This document shows positions 34,339 to 43,173 of a stretch of DNA of 64,000 nt, piece after piece; positions within the stretch are counted from its first letter, which is position 1; every line of letters begins with the position of its first letter. The stretch lies in the NCBI GenBank assembly GCA_021496925.1, contig CP053915.1:3189501-3253500 (forward strand), written 5' to 3'. The notes beneath the pieces are model-generated. The model did no database searches and had not been told where the DNA came from. It was given only the letters and a program-made list of their open reading frames with translations. The stretch is from Acidovorax sp. YS12. Its GTDB lineage: Bacteria; Pseudomonadota; Gammaproteobacteria; Burkholderiales; Burkholderiaceae_C. Made by a program: the position numbers and the translations under genes.

Positions 34339-34950
34339 ATGCAGCAAACCACCCGGCGCCGCGCCTTCGCCCTGGCGCTTGCCGCCAGCACCCTGGCCCT
34401 GAGCGCCTGCCAGAACCTGTCCTCGCCCGTGATCCGCTTCGACCGCCAGGTCAACTACGGCGATGCCAAGGGCGTCGAGCTGGTCACCAACGAATTCGGC
34501 TCCAGCGACCTGCAGATGATCGCCGAGAAGATGACCGGCAGCCTGCTCGAAACCGGCATCTTCCAGGGCCGCCCCACGGTGACCATCTCCACCGTGAAGA
34601 ACAAGACCAGCGAGTACATCGACACCACCAACGTGATGAACTCCATCCAGACCGCGCTGGTCAAGTCGGGCAAGGTGCGCTTCACCCGCTCCATCAACGA
34701 AATGCAGCAGGGCGTGGACGAACTGCAGCGCCAGAACCAGAGCGGCCTGTACAAGCAGAACACCACCGCCAAGGTCGGCCAGATGACGGCGGCCAAGTAC
34801 CAGCTCGAAGGCGAGCTGACCAGCATCGTCAAGCAAAGCGCCTCTACCAAGGACGTGTTCTACAAGTTCACGCTCAAGCTGTTCGACGTGGAGGAGGGCA
34901 CCATCGAATGGCAGGACGAAAAGGAAATCCGCAAAACCAGCAAGAGATAA
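34339..34950 (+). CDS. lpoB: Penicillin-binding-protein activator LpoB
   Basis: This 203-residue outer-membrane lipoprotein (lipobox LSAC, Cys24) has the CsgG/TolB-N-like fold of LpoB, seen in VELVTNEFGSSDLQMIAEKM, RPTVTISTVKNKTSEYIDT and ALVKSGKVRFTRS. In E. coli it reaches through peptidoglycan to activate PBP1b. AAAGGAG lies nine bases before the ATG. The proline-rich linker of E. coli LpoB is absent. Confidence 0.9.
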   Translation: MQQTTRRRAFALALAASTLALSACQNLSSPVIRFDRQVNYGDAKGVELVTNEFGSSDLQMIAEKMTGSLLETGIFQGRPTVTISTVKNKTSEYIDTTNVMNSIQTALVKSGKVRFTRSINEMQQGVDELQRQNQSGLYKQNTTAKVGQMTAAKYQLEGELTSIVKQSASTKDVFYKFTLKLFDVEEGTIEWQDEKEIRKTSKR

Positions 34951-34956
34951 GGAGGC

Positions 34957-35073
34957 ATCCCCCTGAGTCGCTTCGCGCCTTCCCTCTTCTCTCGGCTTCG
35001 CCGGGAAGGGGGACGCCGCCGGCGCGGCGGGGCGGCCCTTGCGCGGCGTCTGCTGGCTTGGGCCGTGCCGGTT
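34957..35073. repeat. R1 repeat, degenerate inverted copy
   Basis: The reverse complement matches R1 in the blocks GCGCAAGGGCCGCCCCGCCG, GGCGTCCCCCT and GGAAGGCGCGAAGCG, with a shortened middle. It sits seven bases after lpoB, within the operon. Confidence 0.7.
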
Positions 35074-35119
35074 TGGGGGATGTGTGCGCCATCGAATTCC
35101 AGTGCATAAGGAGCATTCC

Positions 35120-36055
35120 ATGCAACGCAGAACCACCCTGGGCGCCGCCTGCGCCCTGCTGGCCGCCACGGCCCTGACCTGGGGCGTGGCCGCGCAGGCG
35201 CAGCAGCCCGGCGCCGCGCCGCGCATCGCCGTCACCAACCTGGCGTACGCGCAGCAGGTGTCGGAGTATTTCGTCGCCGGCACCTACCAGCAAAGCAGCC
35301 AGATGAGCGCGCAGGGCAGCCACAGCCACGGCATGTACGGCGGCGCGGGCCAGCAGTCCATGCAGGCCTCGGCGCAGGCCAGCGGCACCTACGTGGCCGG
35401 GCGCTACAGCTACATCGAGCAGCGCGACCTGGCGGGCTACACCAACGACATCAAGGGCGCCCTCCTGCAGGGCACCTACTTCAAGCTGGTGCAGGGCAAG
35501 GCGTTCGACGCCGGCGCCCCGCAGCCCAGCAAGGCCGAGCAGGTGCTGAACCAGGTGCAGACCGGCAAGATGCAGACGCCGCGCGCCCAGCCGCAGGTGA
35601 CCGACGTGATCGCGCGCATCAAGAAGGGCGAGTTCAACGGCGCCGACTACGTGCTGTTCGGCTCCGTCAGCTCCATCGACTTCACCGACGCGCTCTCGCC
35701 CCTGCAGGGCACCACCAGCGCCACGCGCCAGTACGGCCTGCAGCTGCTGGCCGACTTCTCGCTCATCAACACCAAGACCTACGAGGTCAAGGCCGCCTTC
35801 TCCGCGCAGGGCGCGGGCAACGACACCAAGATCCTGTCCAACCGCGGCGACATCGCTCCGCCCAACCGGGCCAAGGTGATGCGCGAGACCTCGCTCTCGC
35901 TGGCGCAGGACGTGTACCAGCAGCTGACCATGCAACTGGGCTACTCCGACCCCAACCTGGCGCGCGGCGTGCGCCCGGGCCAGCCGCCCATGCCCTACCC
36001 GGCGGGCCAGCCGATGGCGCCGCAGCAGCCGGAGCAGGTGCTGATCCTGAAGTGA
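35120..36055 (+). CDS. CsgG/TolB-N-like secreted protein
   Basis: This 311-residue protein has a cleavable signal (WGVAAQA-QQ) and no lipobox. The fold is CsgG-like: RIAVTNLAYAQQVSEYF, ADYVLFGSVSSIDFTD and LLADFSLINTKTYEV are the repeated strands. A Gln/Ser/Gly-rich segment (ALL SSQMSAQGSHSHGMYGG region, residues 58-90) and a Pro-rich tail are unusual. It follows lpoB after an R1 remnant and shares the operon direction; AAGGAG lies before the ATG. It may be a second LpoB-like activator or a curli-transport-like relic; the exact role is unknown. Confidence 0.75.
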   Translation: MQRRTTLGAACALLAATALTWGVAAQAQQPGAAPRIAVTNLAYAQQVSEYFVAGTYQQSSQMSAQGSHSHGMYGGAGQQSMQASAQASGTYVAGRYSYIEQRDLAGYTNDIKGALLQGTYFKLVQGKAFDAGAPQPSKAEQVLNQVQTGKMQTPRAQPQVTDVIARIKKGEFNGADYVLFGSVSSIDFTDALSPLQGTTSATRQYGLQLLADFSLINTKTYEVKAAFSAQGAGNDTKILSNRGDIAPPNRAKVMRETSLSLAQDVYQQLTMQLGYSDPNLARGVRPGQPPMPYPAGQPMAPQQPEQVLILK

Positions 36056-37047
36056 TGCCCCCCGCCGCGCCGCCCCCGCGCAAGGCCAGCCCCAGGCTGG
36101 CCTTTTTGCTGGGCGCGCTCCTGGCACTCGGGGGCTGCGCGCAGTTGCCCGGTGCGCCTGAGTGGCCTGCGCCCTCGGGCTTCCGCACCCAGGCGCTGCC
36201 CGGCCGCGATGGCGCCACGGTGCTGGCGCTGGAGCGCGGCGCGCGCGTGGCGCCGCTACGCTACCGCGTCGTGGTCGTGCCCGGGTCCGGCTGTGCCGGC
36301 ATGGGGGCGTTTGCCGGGCGCTACTTCGCCGGGTTGCTGCACGCCCAGGTGCTGGTGCTGCACAAGCCCGGCGTCGACCCGCAGGCACGCACCGCGCCCG
36401 GCGACTGCGCACGTGGCTTCGTGCAGCAGGACCGCCTGTCCGCCTGGCTGGCGCACGCCCGCGCCGCGCTGCGGGCCGATGCGCTGCGGCGCCAGGGCGA
36501 GCCGCCCGTGCCGCAGTTGCTGGTGGGCATCTCCGAAGGCGCCGAGCTGCTGCCCGCGCTGGCGCCCGAGGTGCCGCAGCTCGCCGGCCTGGTGCTGATT
36601 GGCGCCAGCGGGCTGGATCCGCAGCAGGCCGGCGCCCTGCAGGCCGAGCGCCTGGGCGCGCAGGACGGCTGGGCGGAGCTGGGCCGCATCCAGGCCGGCC
36701 GCCGGGCTGATGGCGCCGTGGTGCAGGGCCGCAGCCTGGGCTACTGGCGCGACCTGTGGACCTGGCCGCTCGCGCTGCCGCTGGTGCGGAGCCCCTGGCC
36801 GCTGCTGCAAGTATGGGGCGGCGACGATGCCCTGGTGCCCTCCGCCGCCTACGCGCAATTCGCGCGCATGGCCGCGCTGCGCACCGTGCCGTACTGCGCA
36901 CGCCGCATCGGCGGCGCCGACCACGGCCTGCAGCGCCCGGACGGCAGCGACGGCGTGCAGCAGGTGTGGGCCTGGGCGGAGCAATGGGCCCGTGCCCCGC
37001 AGGCCGGCCTGTGCGGCCCCGGCGTCACCGGGGCCGATGCATCCTGA
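36055..37047 (+). CDS. Alpha/beta-hydrolase lipoprotein
   Basis: This 330-residue protein has lipobox LGGC (Cys28) and an alpha/beta-hydrolase core: VVVVPGSGCAGMG holds the oxyanion region, LLVGISEGAELLP the nucleophile elbow (G-x-S-x-G), and WGGDDALVPS and ADHGLQ carry the acid and histidine. Substrate is unknown. The ATG shares one base with the preceding stop (TGATG). Its 3' end overlaps the convergent flavin-reductase gene by 23 bp. Confidence 0.8.
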   Translation: MPPAAPPPRKASPRLAFLLGALLALGGCAQLPGAPEWPAPSGFRTQALPGRDGATVLALERGARVAPLRYRVVVVPGSGCAGMGAFAGRYFAGLLHAQVLVLHKPGVDPQARTAPGDCARGFVQQDRLSAWLAHARAALRADALRRQGEPPVPQLLVGISEGAELLPALAPEVPQLAGLVLIGASGLDPQQAGALQAERLGAQDGWAELGRIQAGRRADGAVVQGRSLGYWRDLWTWPLALPLVRSPWPLLQVWGGDDALVPSAAYAQFARMAALRTVPYCARRIGGADHGLQRPDGSDGVQQVWAWAEQWARAPQAGLCGPGVTGADAS

Positions 37048-37654
37048 AGAGCTGCTCCGGCCCGACCGTGAAATAGTCCGCCGGCCCGCCCGCGCGCAGG
37101 ATGTGGCCGGCGCTGGCGGTGTCGTAGATGCCGTCCCTGAGCAGCGCCTTGTTAATGTGCACCGCCACCACCTCGCCCAGCACCAGCCAGGTGTCCACCG
37201 CCGCGCCGTCCGCGCCATGCAGTTGCTGCACCTGCGTGCAGCGGCACTCGAAGGTGACGGGGCTCTCGGCTACGCGCGGCGGGCGCACCAGCGTGGAGGC
37301 CCGCGGCGTGAGGCCGGCCAGCACGAACTCGTCCACCTCGGGCGGCACGGCGGCGCAGGTGGTGTTCATCGCCTCGGCCAGGTCGCGCGTGGCCAGGTTC
37401 CACACGAACTCGCCCGTGGCCTGCACGTTGCGCACCGTGTCCTTGTAGCCGATGCTGGCGAAGCCCACGATGGGCGGCACGTAGTTGAAGGCGTTGAAGA
37501 AACTGTAGGGCGCCAGGTTGGCCGCGCCCTGCGCGTCGCAGGTGGAGATCCAGCCGATGGGGCGCGGCCCCACGATGGCGTTGAACGGATCGTGCGGCAG
37601 GCCGTGGCCCTGGCGGGGCTGGTAGCTGTGGATGGCGGGGGCGGTGGTGCTCAT
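37025..37654 (-). CDS. Flavin-reductase-like FMN-binding split-barrel protein
   Basis: This 209-residue protein belongs to the flavin-reductase/DIM6 family: DPFNAIVGPRPIGWISTCD, NLAPYSFFNAFNYVPP and RDLAEAMN are hallmark blocks. Members bind FMN and reduce flavins or serve as oxygenase partners. No monooxygenase gene is near, so the partner is unknown. The ATG at 37654 is chosen over the 37738 alternative, which would read through unrelated sequence. Confidence 0.88.
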   Translation of the reverse strand: MSTTAPAIHSYQPRQGHGLPHDPFNAIVGPRPIGWISTCDAQGAANLAPYSFFNAFNYVPPIVGFASIGYKDTVRNVQATGEFVWNLATRDLAEAMNTTCAAVPPEVDEFVLAGLTPRASTLVRPPRVAESPVTFECRCTQVQQLHGADGAAVDTWLVLGEVVAVHINKALLRDGIYDTASAGHILRAGGPADYFTVGPEQLFRMHRPR

Positions 37655-37703
37655 GGCGCCAGTGTGTGGGAAAACGGTGGCACGGTCATGGTCCTGAGTG
37701 TGT

Positions 37704-37763
37704 GCTATTAAATGGATAGCTTCCAGCGCTTGCCACATCAGCGTCAGAAGCCAAAAGAACCGA
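37704..37763. repeat. R2 short dispersed repeat, copy F
   Basis: It reads GATAGCTTCCAGCGCTTGCC, then AGAAGCCAAAAGAACCG, between the flavin-reductase start and the AraC gene stop. The downstream half is diverged. Confidence 0.65.
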
Positions 37764-37768
37764 TGGTT

Positions 37769-38665
37769 TCAGGGCGATGCATCCACCACCGCCTCCACCG
37801 GCTGCTGCCCCAGGAAGCGCCCCGGCGGCACGCCCACCGTGCGGCGCACCATGGCGCTGAAGGCGCTGGGGTTGTAGCCCAGCTCGGCCGCGATCTGGCC
37901 CATGGGCGTGCGCGCCGCCGCCAGGGCCACGGCCTTGGCCAGCACCACCTGCTGGCGCCATTGGGTGAAGCTGCTGCCCAGTTCCTGGCGGAACAGCCGG
38001 GCCACGGTGCGCGGGCTGGCGCCCGAGTCCTGCGCCCAGCCCTGCAGCGTGGCGTGGCGCGTGGGGTCGTCCAGCACTGCCTCGCACAGCTGGCGCAGGC
38101 GCTTGTCGCGCGGCAGCGCCACGCCCAGGGGCACGGCGCGGGCGCGGCGCAGTTCGTCGAGCACCAGGGCGCTGATGTGGCGCTCGCGCCGCAGCGCCTC
38201 GGGCGCGGGCGGGCTGGCGCTGTCGGGCGTGGTGTCGAGGGCGCGCACCAGCGCGTGCAGCAGCGCCGACACTTCCAGCACCCGGCACTGCTGCCAGGCA
38301 GGTCCGGGCGCGCCGGTGCCGCCCGGCCCGCTGCGCCCGCGCGGCTGGTACAGGTACAGCGTGTGCAGGTGCGCCGCGTCCACCATGGTCACCGCGTGCT
38401 CCACGCCGGGCGGAATCCACAGCGCGCGCGAAGGCGGCACGATGTACGTGCCGCGCGCGGCGGTGAGCCGCACCACGCCCTCGGTGGACAGCGCCACCTG
38501 CGCCCAGGCATGGCTGTGGGGCAGCACGTGCGTGTCCGCCGGCAGGTAGCGCGCCTTGGCGCGCAGCGGGCGGCGCGCGGTGGGCTCGAACAGGTGGGGC
38601 GTGAGCGCGTCCACCGGCGGGACGCTGGCGCCCGACGGCGCGCGGGGCGGTGCATGGTTTGGCAT
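37769..38665 (-). CDS. AraC-family transcriptional regulator
   Basis: This 298-residue protein has an N-terminal cupin sensor (LPADTHVLPHSHAWAQVALS, PSRALWIPPGVEHAV) and a C-terminal pair of helix-turn-helix motifs (LQGWAQDSGASPRTVARLFR, IAAELGYNPSAFSAMVRR). The cupin histidines suggest a small-molecule or metal-binding pocket. It is divergent from the MFS transporter with a 66-bp gap, so it probably regulates that gene. The effector is unknown. Confidence 0.92.
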   Translation of the reverse strand: MPNHAPPRAPSGASVPPVDALTPHLFEPTARRPLRAKARYLPADTHVLPHSHAWAQVALSTEGVVRLTAARGTYIVPPSRALWIPPGVEHAVTMVDAAHLHTLYLYQPRGRSGPGGTGAPGPAWQQCRVLEVSALLHALVRALDTTPDSASPPAPEALRRERHISALVLDELRRARAVPLGVALPRDKRLRQLCEAVLDDPTRHATLQGWAQDSGASPRTVARLFRQELGSSFTQWRQQVVLAKAVALAAARTPMGQIAAELGYNPSAFSAMVRRTVGVPPGRFLGQQPVEAVVDASP

Positions 38666-38731
38666 GTTCGCGATATTAATTGGCAGGCTGTCGCTAACCG
38701 GCCGCAGCCGTCCATGCCTACCATCGCTGCC

Positions 38732-39985
38732 ATGACGACATCCGCTCCCCTGCCTGCCTTGCGCCAGGACGCGCGCACCATCGGCCTCATCGGCCTGGCG
38801 CACGGCTCCTCGCACTTCTTCCACATGCTGCTGCCGCCGCTGTTCCCGTTCCTGATCGCGGAGTTCGGCTACAGCTACTCGCAACTGGGGCTGCTGCTCT
38901 CGGTGTTCTTCATCGTCTCCGGCGTGGGCCAGGCGCTGGCGGGCTTTCTGGTGGACCGGGTGGGCGCGCGCCCGGTGCTGTTCGGCGCGCTGGGCAGCTT
39001 CGTGGCCTCGGGCCTGGTCGCGGGCAGCGCTGGCGGTTACCCCGGGCTGGTGCTGGCGGCGGTACTGGCGGGGCTGGGCAACGCGCCGTTCCACCCGGTG
39101 GACTTCACCATCCTGAACAAGCGCGTGTCGCCGCAGCGCCTGGGCCACGGCTTCGCGGTGCACGGCATCTCGGGCAACCTGGGCTGGGCCACGGCGCCGG
39201 TGTTCATGGCGGGCATTGCCACGGCCACGGGCTCGTGGCGCGTGGCCTGCCTGAGCGGCGCGGCCCTGGCCCTGCTGGTCCTGGCCACCATGGTGTGGCA
39301 CCGCGACGCGCTCGACGACCGCCAGGGCGCGGCCGCCGGGCCGGGCGGCAAGGCCGCGCCCGCCACGGTGCCCGAGCATCCGCTGGCTTTTCTCCGGCTG
39401 CCGTCGGTGTGGCTGTGCTTTTCCTTCTTCTTCTGGAGCACCTGCTCGCTGAGCGCCATCCAGAGCTTCGCCAGCCCGGCGCTGCAGCAGATGTACGCCA
39501 TGCCGCTGTCGCTGACGGCCATGGTGGTCACGGGCTACATGCTGTGCAGCGCCGCCGGCATGGTGGTGGGCGGCTTCATCGTGGGGCGCGTGGCGCGGCT
39601 GGAGAAGACCATCAGCGCCTGCCTGCTGGCCTCGGCGGTGCTGCTGCTGCTGGTGGCCCTGGGCTGGCTGCCGGGCGCGGCGGCCCTGGCGCTGGTGGCC
39701 CTGGCGGGGACGGGCATCGGCATCGCCGGCCCGTCGCGCGACATGCTCATCAAGCGCGCTGCGCCGCCGGGCGCCACGGGGCGCGTGTACGGCACGGTCT
39801 ACTCGGGGCTGGACCTGGGCTTTGCCGTGGCGGCACCGCTGTTCGGCGCGCTGCTCGACCGGGGGCAGACCGCCGCCATCTTCTACGGCTCGGCCCTGGC
39901 GCTGGTGCTGGGCGTGGCCTCGGCGGGGCTCGTGGGCGCCGGCGTGGCGGCGCGTGCGGCAAGGCCCGTGGGGGCTTCGGCCTGA
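38732..39985 (+). CDS. MFS transporter, fosmidomycin-resistance-like
   Basis: This 417-residue, roughly twelve-helix major-facilitator protein has the start LIGLAHGSSHFFHMLLPPLF and FGYSYSQLGLLLSV, reminiscent of the Fsr drug-efflux subgroup. GFLVDRVGARP is the inter-helix A-like motif. ATGs at 38714 and 38732 are in frame with no clear Shine-Dalgarno; the downstream one is given. Export of a toxic compound sensed by the divergent AraC regulator is the simplest reading. Substrate is unknown. Confidence 0.88.
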   Translation: MTTSAPLPALRQDARTIGLIGLAHGSSHFFHMLLPPLFPFLIAEFGYSYSQLGLLLSVFFIVSGVGQALAGFLVDRVGARPVLFGALGSFVASGLVAGSAGGYPGLVLAAVLAGLGNAPFHPVDFTILNKRVSPQRLGHGFAVHGISGNLGWATAPVFMAGIATATGSWRVACLSGAALALLVLATMVWHRDALDDRQGAAAGPGGKAAPATVPEHPLAFLRLPSVWLCFSFFFWSTCSLSAIQSFASPALQQMYAMPLSLTAMVVTGYMLCSAAGMVVGGFIVGRVARLEKTISACLLASAVLLLLVALGWLPGAAALALVALAGTGIGIAGPSRDMLIKRAAPPGATGRVYGTVYSGLDLGFAVAAPLFGALLDRGQTAAIFYGSALALVLGVASAGLVGAGVAARAARPVGASA

Positions 39986-39998
39986 AGCCGGATAGATG

Positions 39999-40060
39999 CT
40001 CTTGAAAAGAGAGCTGCTGGCGCTTGCTGGGTAAGGGTTGGAGCCGTTTTTTGCTTTGAA
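39999..40060. repeat. R2 short dispersed repeat, copy G
   Basis: It has GAGCTGCTGGCGCTTGCTGG, then GTAAGGGTTGGAGCCG and a T-run, between the convergent MFS and GNAT genes. The T-run after the stem could help termination. Confidence 0.75.
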
Positions 40061-40067
40061 TGGCGCG

Positions 40068-40577
40068 CTATGGCGCCGCCAGCGCGCGCGCCATGTAGAC
40101 CGCGCCTTCGCCATAGCTGGCCAGGTGCTGGCGCTGGCGCGCATCGGGCACGGCCCGCGGGACGTAGCCCTGGCGCTCCCAGTAGCCTTGCGAGCCCTGC
40201 ACGGACACCAGCGCGCTGTGGCGCAGGCCCTCGGCCCGGGCGCGCGCCCACAGGGGCATCAACAGCGCGCGGGCCAGGCCCTGGCCGGCACAGCGGGGCA
40301 GCACGGCCATGTCGTGCAGGTACAGCGTGTCGGGGGCCGCGCAGGCCGCGAAATCGCCGTGCAGCGGCGTGACCTTGCCCAGGCAGGAGCGGTACGCCGC
40401 CAGGTAGGCCACGACCTGGCCCGCCTGCGCGATCACCAGCGAGCACTGCGCCGGGCTGGCCAGGCGGCGCACGAAGACGTCTGCGCTTTCGGCGAACGCC
40501 GCGCCGTAGCATGCCTGCTGCACCGCCAGCAGGCCGGGCAGGTCCGCCGCCGCCAGGGGGCGGGGCAGGGCGTTCAT
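40068..40577 (-). CDS. GNAT-family N-acetyltransferase
   Basis: This 169-residue protein has the acetyl-CoA-binding motif LHDMAVLPRCAGQGLARALL with a G-Q-G-L-A turn and a C-terminal YWERQGYVPRAV strand. The acceptor substrate is unknown. It overlaps the ribE stop by 4 bp and so is co-translated with riboflavin synthase, though no functional link is evident. Confidence 0.88.
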   Translation of the reverse strand: MNALPRPLAAADLPGLLAVQQACYGAAFAESADVFVRRLASPAQCSLVIAQAGQVVAYLAAYRSCLGKVTPLHGDFAACAAPDTLYLHDMAVLPRCAGQGLARALLMPLWARARAEGLRHSALVSVQGSQGYWERQGYVPRAVPDARQRQHLASYGEGAVYMARALAAP

Positions 40578-41278
40578 CGGGGCAGTTGCGGGCGCGGCAG
40601 GTAGTCGTCCAGCGACAGGCCTTTTTCCTGCAGCAAGGCTTCGAGCACCGGGGCCAGGCGGCCCAGGCTTTCTTGCACGGCCTCGCGCACCGTGTCCACC
40701 ACCACCTGCGTGCTGCGCTCGATCTCGATGTTCAGGCAGCCACCCACCGGTACGTCCTCGAACACCGTGGCGCGGCGCGTCTCTGGGATGAGCCAGACCT
40801 CGAACCAGCCCTCGGCGCGGTTCACCTCGGCCACGGTGAGGCTGGCGCCGTGCAGGGCGATGTAGCCCTTGGCGAACACGTAGCGGCGGAACGCCTCGGG
40901 CACGGCCACGCGCCAGACGAGGTTGTTCTCCAGTTCGCGGCGCTCCACGAGCGTGCCGGTGAAATCCACGTGGCCCGACAGCGGGTGGCCGCCGATCTCG
41001 GCGCCGTCCTTGGCGGCGCGCTCCACGTTCACGCGGCCACCCTCACGGTAGCTGCCCAGCGTGGTGATGTTGAGGCTTTGCAGCATCACGTCGAAGCAGG
41101 CCTGCGTGGGCGAGAGGATCTCGGTCACCGTCAGGCACACGCCGTCCGTCGCCACGCTGGCGCCGATGGCGAGCTGATGGCAGAAGCCCTCGGGAAAGTC
41201 GAGCGTGAAGGTGCGCAGGCCCGCGCGGTCGTGGATGGCGGCGATGGTGGCCGTGGCTTGGACGATGCCTGTGAACAT
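40574..41278 (-). CDS. ribE: Riboflavin synthase, alpha subunit
   Basis: This 234-residue enzyme dismutates two 6,7-dimethyl-8-ribityllumazine molecules to riboflavin. It begins MFTGIVQ, the universal start, and has two lumazine-binding barrels: GASVATDGVCLTV and GGRVNVERAAKDGAEIGGHP in the first, with YIALHGASLTVAEV in the second. The ATG at 41278 is fixed by this start. No other rib genes and no FMN riboswitch are seen next to it. Confidence 0.95.
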   Translation of the reverse strand: MFTGIVQATATIAAIHDRAGLRTFTLDFPEGFCHQLAIGASVATDGVCLTVTEILSPTQACFDVMLQSLNITTLGSYREGGRVNVERAAKDGAEIGGHPLSGHVDFTGTLVERRELENNLVWRVAVPEAFRRYVFAKGYIALHGASLTVAEVNRAEGWFEVWLIPETRRATVFEDVPVGGCLNIEIERSTQVVVDTVREAVQESLGRLAPVLEALLQEKGLSLDDYLPRPQLPR

Positions 41279-41356
41279 GGGCGGTCGGCGGAAAGCTGCA
41301 AAGCGACCGATTGTGCCAGCGCCTTCTTGATAGGCACCCATGGGACTGCCGCGGCA

Positions 41357-41385
41357 TTGACAAGATAGTAATAAGTTACTATCTT
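41357..41385 (+). promoter_or_regulatory. Promoter and TetR operator of the exporter operon
   Basis: The -35 TTGACA (41357-41362) and -10 TATCTT (41380-41385) are 17 bp apart. The spacer is almost filled by a palindrome with arms GATAGTAA (41364-41371) and TTACTATC (41376-41383), an ideal repressor site. The expected transcription start falls at or next to the ATG at 41393, so the mRNA may have little or no leader. Confidence 0.75.
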
Positions 41386-41392
41386 TCATGCC

Positions 41393-42025
41393 ATGAACTC
41401 ACCTGCCAAATACCTGTCGGCCGAAGCGCGCCGGGCTGCGACGGTCGAGGCGGTCATCCAACTGGCTGCGCAGACGCCTCCGAGCGAAATCACCACCACG
41501 GCCATTGCCCAGCACATGGGCGTGACACAAGGTGCTTTGTTCAAGCATTTCCCTACCAAGGAGGCGATCCTCGAGGCCGTCATGGTCTGGGTCGCCGAGC
41601 GCCTGCTCAGCCGGGTGGACGAGGCCGCGCAAGCCGCCCAGGCCCTTGGGGGGGCGTTGGCGGCGCTGGAGGCCGTGTTCCTCGCGCACGTAGACTTCGT
41701 GGTGGAGCATCCTGGCGTACCGCGCATGCTGTTCGGTGAACTGCAGCGCAGTGAAATGACCGCCCCCAAGCGCGTGGTGCAAACGCTGCTGGGCCACTAC
41801 GGCGCACGCCTGCAGCAATGGCTGGCCGAAGGCCAGGCCCAGGGCCAGGTCTCTGGCACCCTGGACTGCGCTACCGCCGTCACGCTCTTCATTGGCTCCA
41901 TCCAGGGCCTTGTCATGCAATCGATGCTGGCTGGCGACGTCCTGCACATGCGCCGGCAGGCGGCGCAGGTATTCGCGTTGTACCGACGCGCCGTTACTGC
42001 GGTTCCGGCAGGAGATGCACCATGA
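41393..42025 (+). CDS. TetR-family transcriptional regulator
   Basis: This 210-residue repressor has the helix-turn-helix TTTAIAQHMGVTQGALFKHF, followed by PTKEAILEAV, then a helical ligand-binding domain. It is the first gene of the exporter operon and almost certainly represses it through the palindrome at 41364-41383. The stop overlaps the adaptor ATG by 4 bp. The inducer is unknown. Confidence 0.93.
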   Translation: MNSPAKYLSAEARRAATVEAVIQLAAQTPPSEITTTAIAQHMGVTQGALFKHFPTKEAILEAVMVWVAERLLSRVDEAAQAAQALGGALAALEAVFLAHVDFVVEHPGVPRMLFGELQRSEMTAPKRVVQTLLGHYGARLQQWLAEGQAQGQVSGTLDCATAVTLFIGSIQGLVMQSMLAGDVLHMRRQAAQVFALYRRAVTAVPAGDAP

Positions 42026-43173
42026 AATTTCCAGCCCTGCAACGGCGCACATTGGCGCTGGCAGCCCTGCTGCTGCCCCTGGCCGCGCTGCTGGGCTATG
42101 TGGCCCTGCGCTCGGGGCCCCTGGCTCCCGTGGCCGTCACCGAAGCCGAGGTACGCGGCCAGGTGCTGCGGCCCGCGCTGTTCGGCATCGGCACCGTGGA
42201 GGCGCGGCAGACATACCGCATCGGCCCCACCGCAGCAGGGCGGCTGCAGCACCTGGCCGTGGACGTGGGTGACGCCGTGCGCGCAGGCCAGATCCTGGGT
42301 TCGATGGACCCTGTGGATCTGGACGAACGCATCCGCGCCCAGGAAGCGGCGCGCAAACGCGCCGACGCGGCCGTGCGCGAGGCCAGCGCCCGCCAGGCAT
42401 TCGCTGCAGCCCAGGCGCAGCGCTACACCCAACTGGAGGCCGCGCGCTCGACCAGCGAAGAGACCGTGCTGCTCAAGCGCCAGGAGCTGGCCGTGGCCGA
42501 TGCCGCCCTGGCTGCCGTGCGCGAGGAGGCCGCCCGGGTGCAGGCGGATACGGCTGCCCTGCGCAGCCAGCGCAGCCACCTGCGCCTGCTGGCACCGGCG
42601 GACGGCGTGGTGACCTTGCGCGACGCGGAGCCTGGCAGCACCGTGCTGGCAGGCCAGGCTGTTCTGGAAGTAGTGGCGCCGCACAGCCTGTGGGTCCATC
42701 TGCGCATCGACCAGGCCAGCGCCGCGGGCCTTGCCGCGGGCCTGCCGGCGCAAGTGCATCTGCGCTCGCACCCCGGTGCACCGTTGCCCGGGCGGGTGCT
42801 GCGCGTGGAGCCCAAGGCGGACGCCGTGACGGAGGAAACGCTGGCCAAGGTGGTTTTCACGCAACTGCCCACGCCTTTGCCACCGTTGGGTGAGCTGGCC
42901 GAGGTCACGGTCGACCTGCCTGCGCTGCCGGCTACGCCAGTGGTGCCCAATGCCGCCCTCCAGCGGCTTGGTGCGCAGCGGGGGGTATGGCGCTATGGCC
43001 CGGGCGGCCTGGACTTCACCCCGGTCACCACGGGACGCGCTGACCTGAATGGCAACGTGCAGGTACTGCAGGGTCTGGAGGAGGGCGCCCGCATCATCGT
43101 TTACAGCGAAAAAGCACTGACTCCGCGCAGCCGCGTGCGCGTGGAGCCCCAACTGGCCAAGGCCACGCCATGA
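42022..43173 (+). CDS. Membrane-fusion protein of an ABC exporter (HlyD family)
   Basis: This 383-residue protein has one N-terminal anchor helix (about 10-28), barrel-sandwich halves (TAAGRLQHLAVDVGDAVRAG and LLAPADGVVTLRDAEPGSTV), an Ala-rich coiled-coil hairpin and a C-terminal barrel. It would join the ABC permease to the outer-membrane channel, as DevB does in DevBCA. Both ends overlap the neighbours by 4 bp, showing tight coupling. Confidence 0.9.
   Translation: MKFPALQRRTLALAALLLPLAALLGYVALRSGPLAPVAVTEAEVRGQVLRPALFGIGTVEARQTYRIGPTAAGRLQHLAVDVGDAVRAGQILGSMDPVDLDERIRAQEAARKRADAAVREASARQAFAAAQAQRYTQLEAARSTSEETVLLKRQELAVADAALAAVREEAARVQADTAALRSQRSHLRLLAPADGVVTLRDAEPGSTVLAGQAVLEVVAPHSLWVHLRIDQASAAGLAAGLPAQVHLRSHPGAPLPGRVLRVEPKADAVTEETLAKVVFTQLPTPLPPLGELAEVTVDLPALPATPVVPNAALQRLGAQRGVWRYGPGGLDFTPVTTGRADLNGNVQVLQGLEEGARIIVYSEKALTPRSRVRVEPQLAKATP

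Noticed and set aside
41210..41356. FMN riboswitch before ribE
   Set aside because: None of the conserved RFN stems or the AGGGxx-type blocks are recognisable upstream of the ribE start at 41278; the region is short and shared with the TetR promoter.
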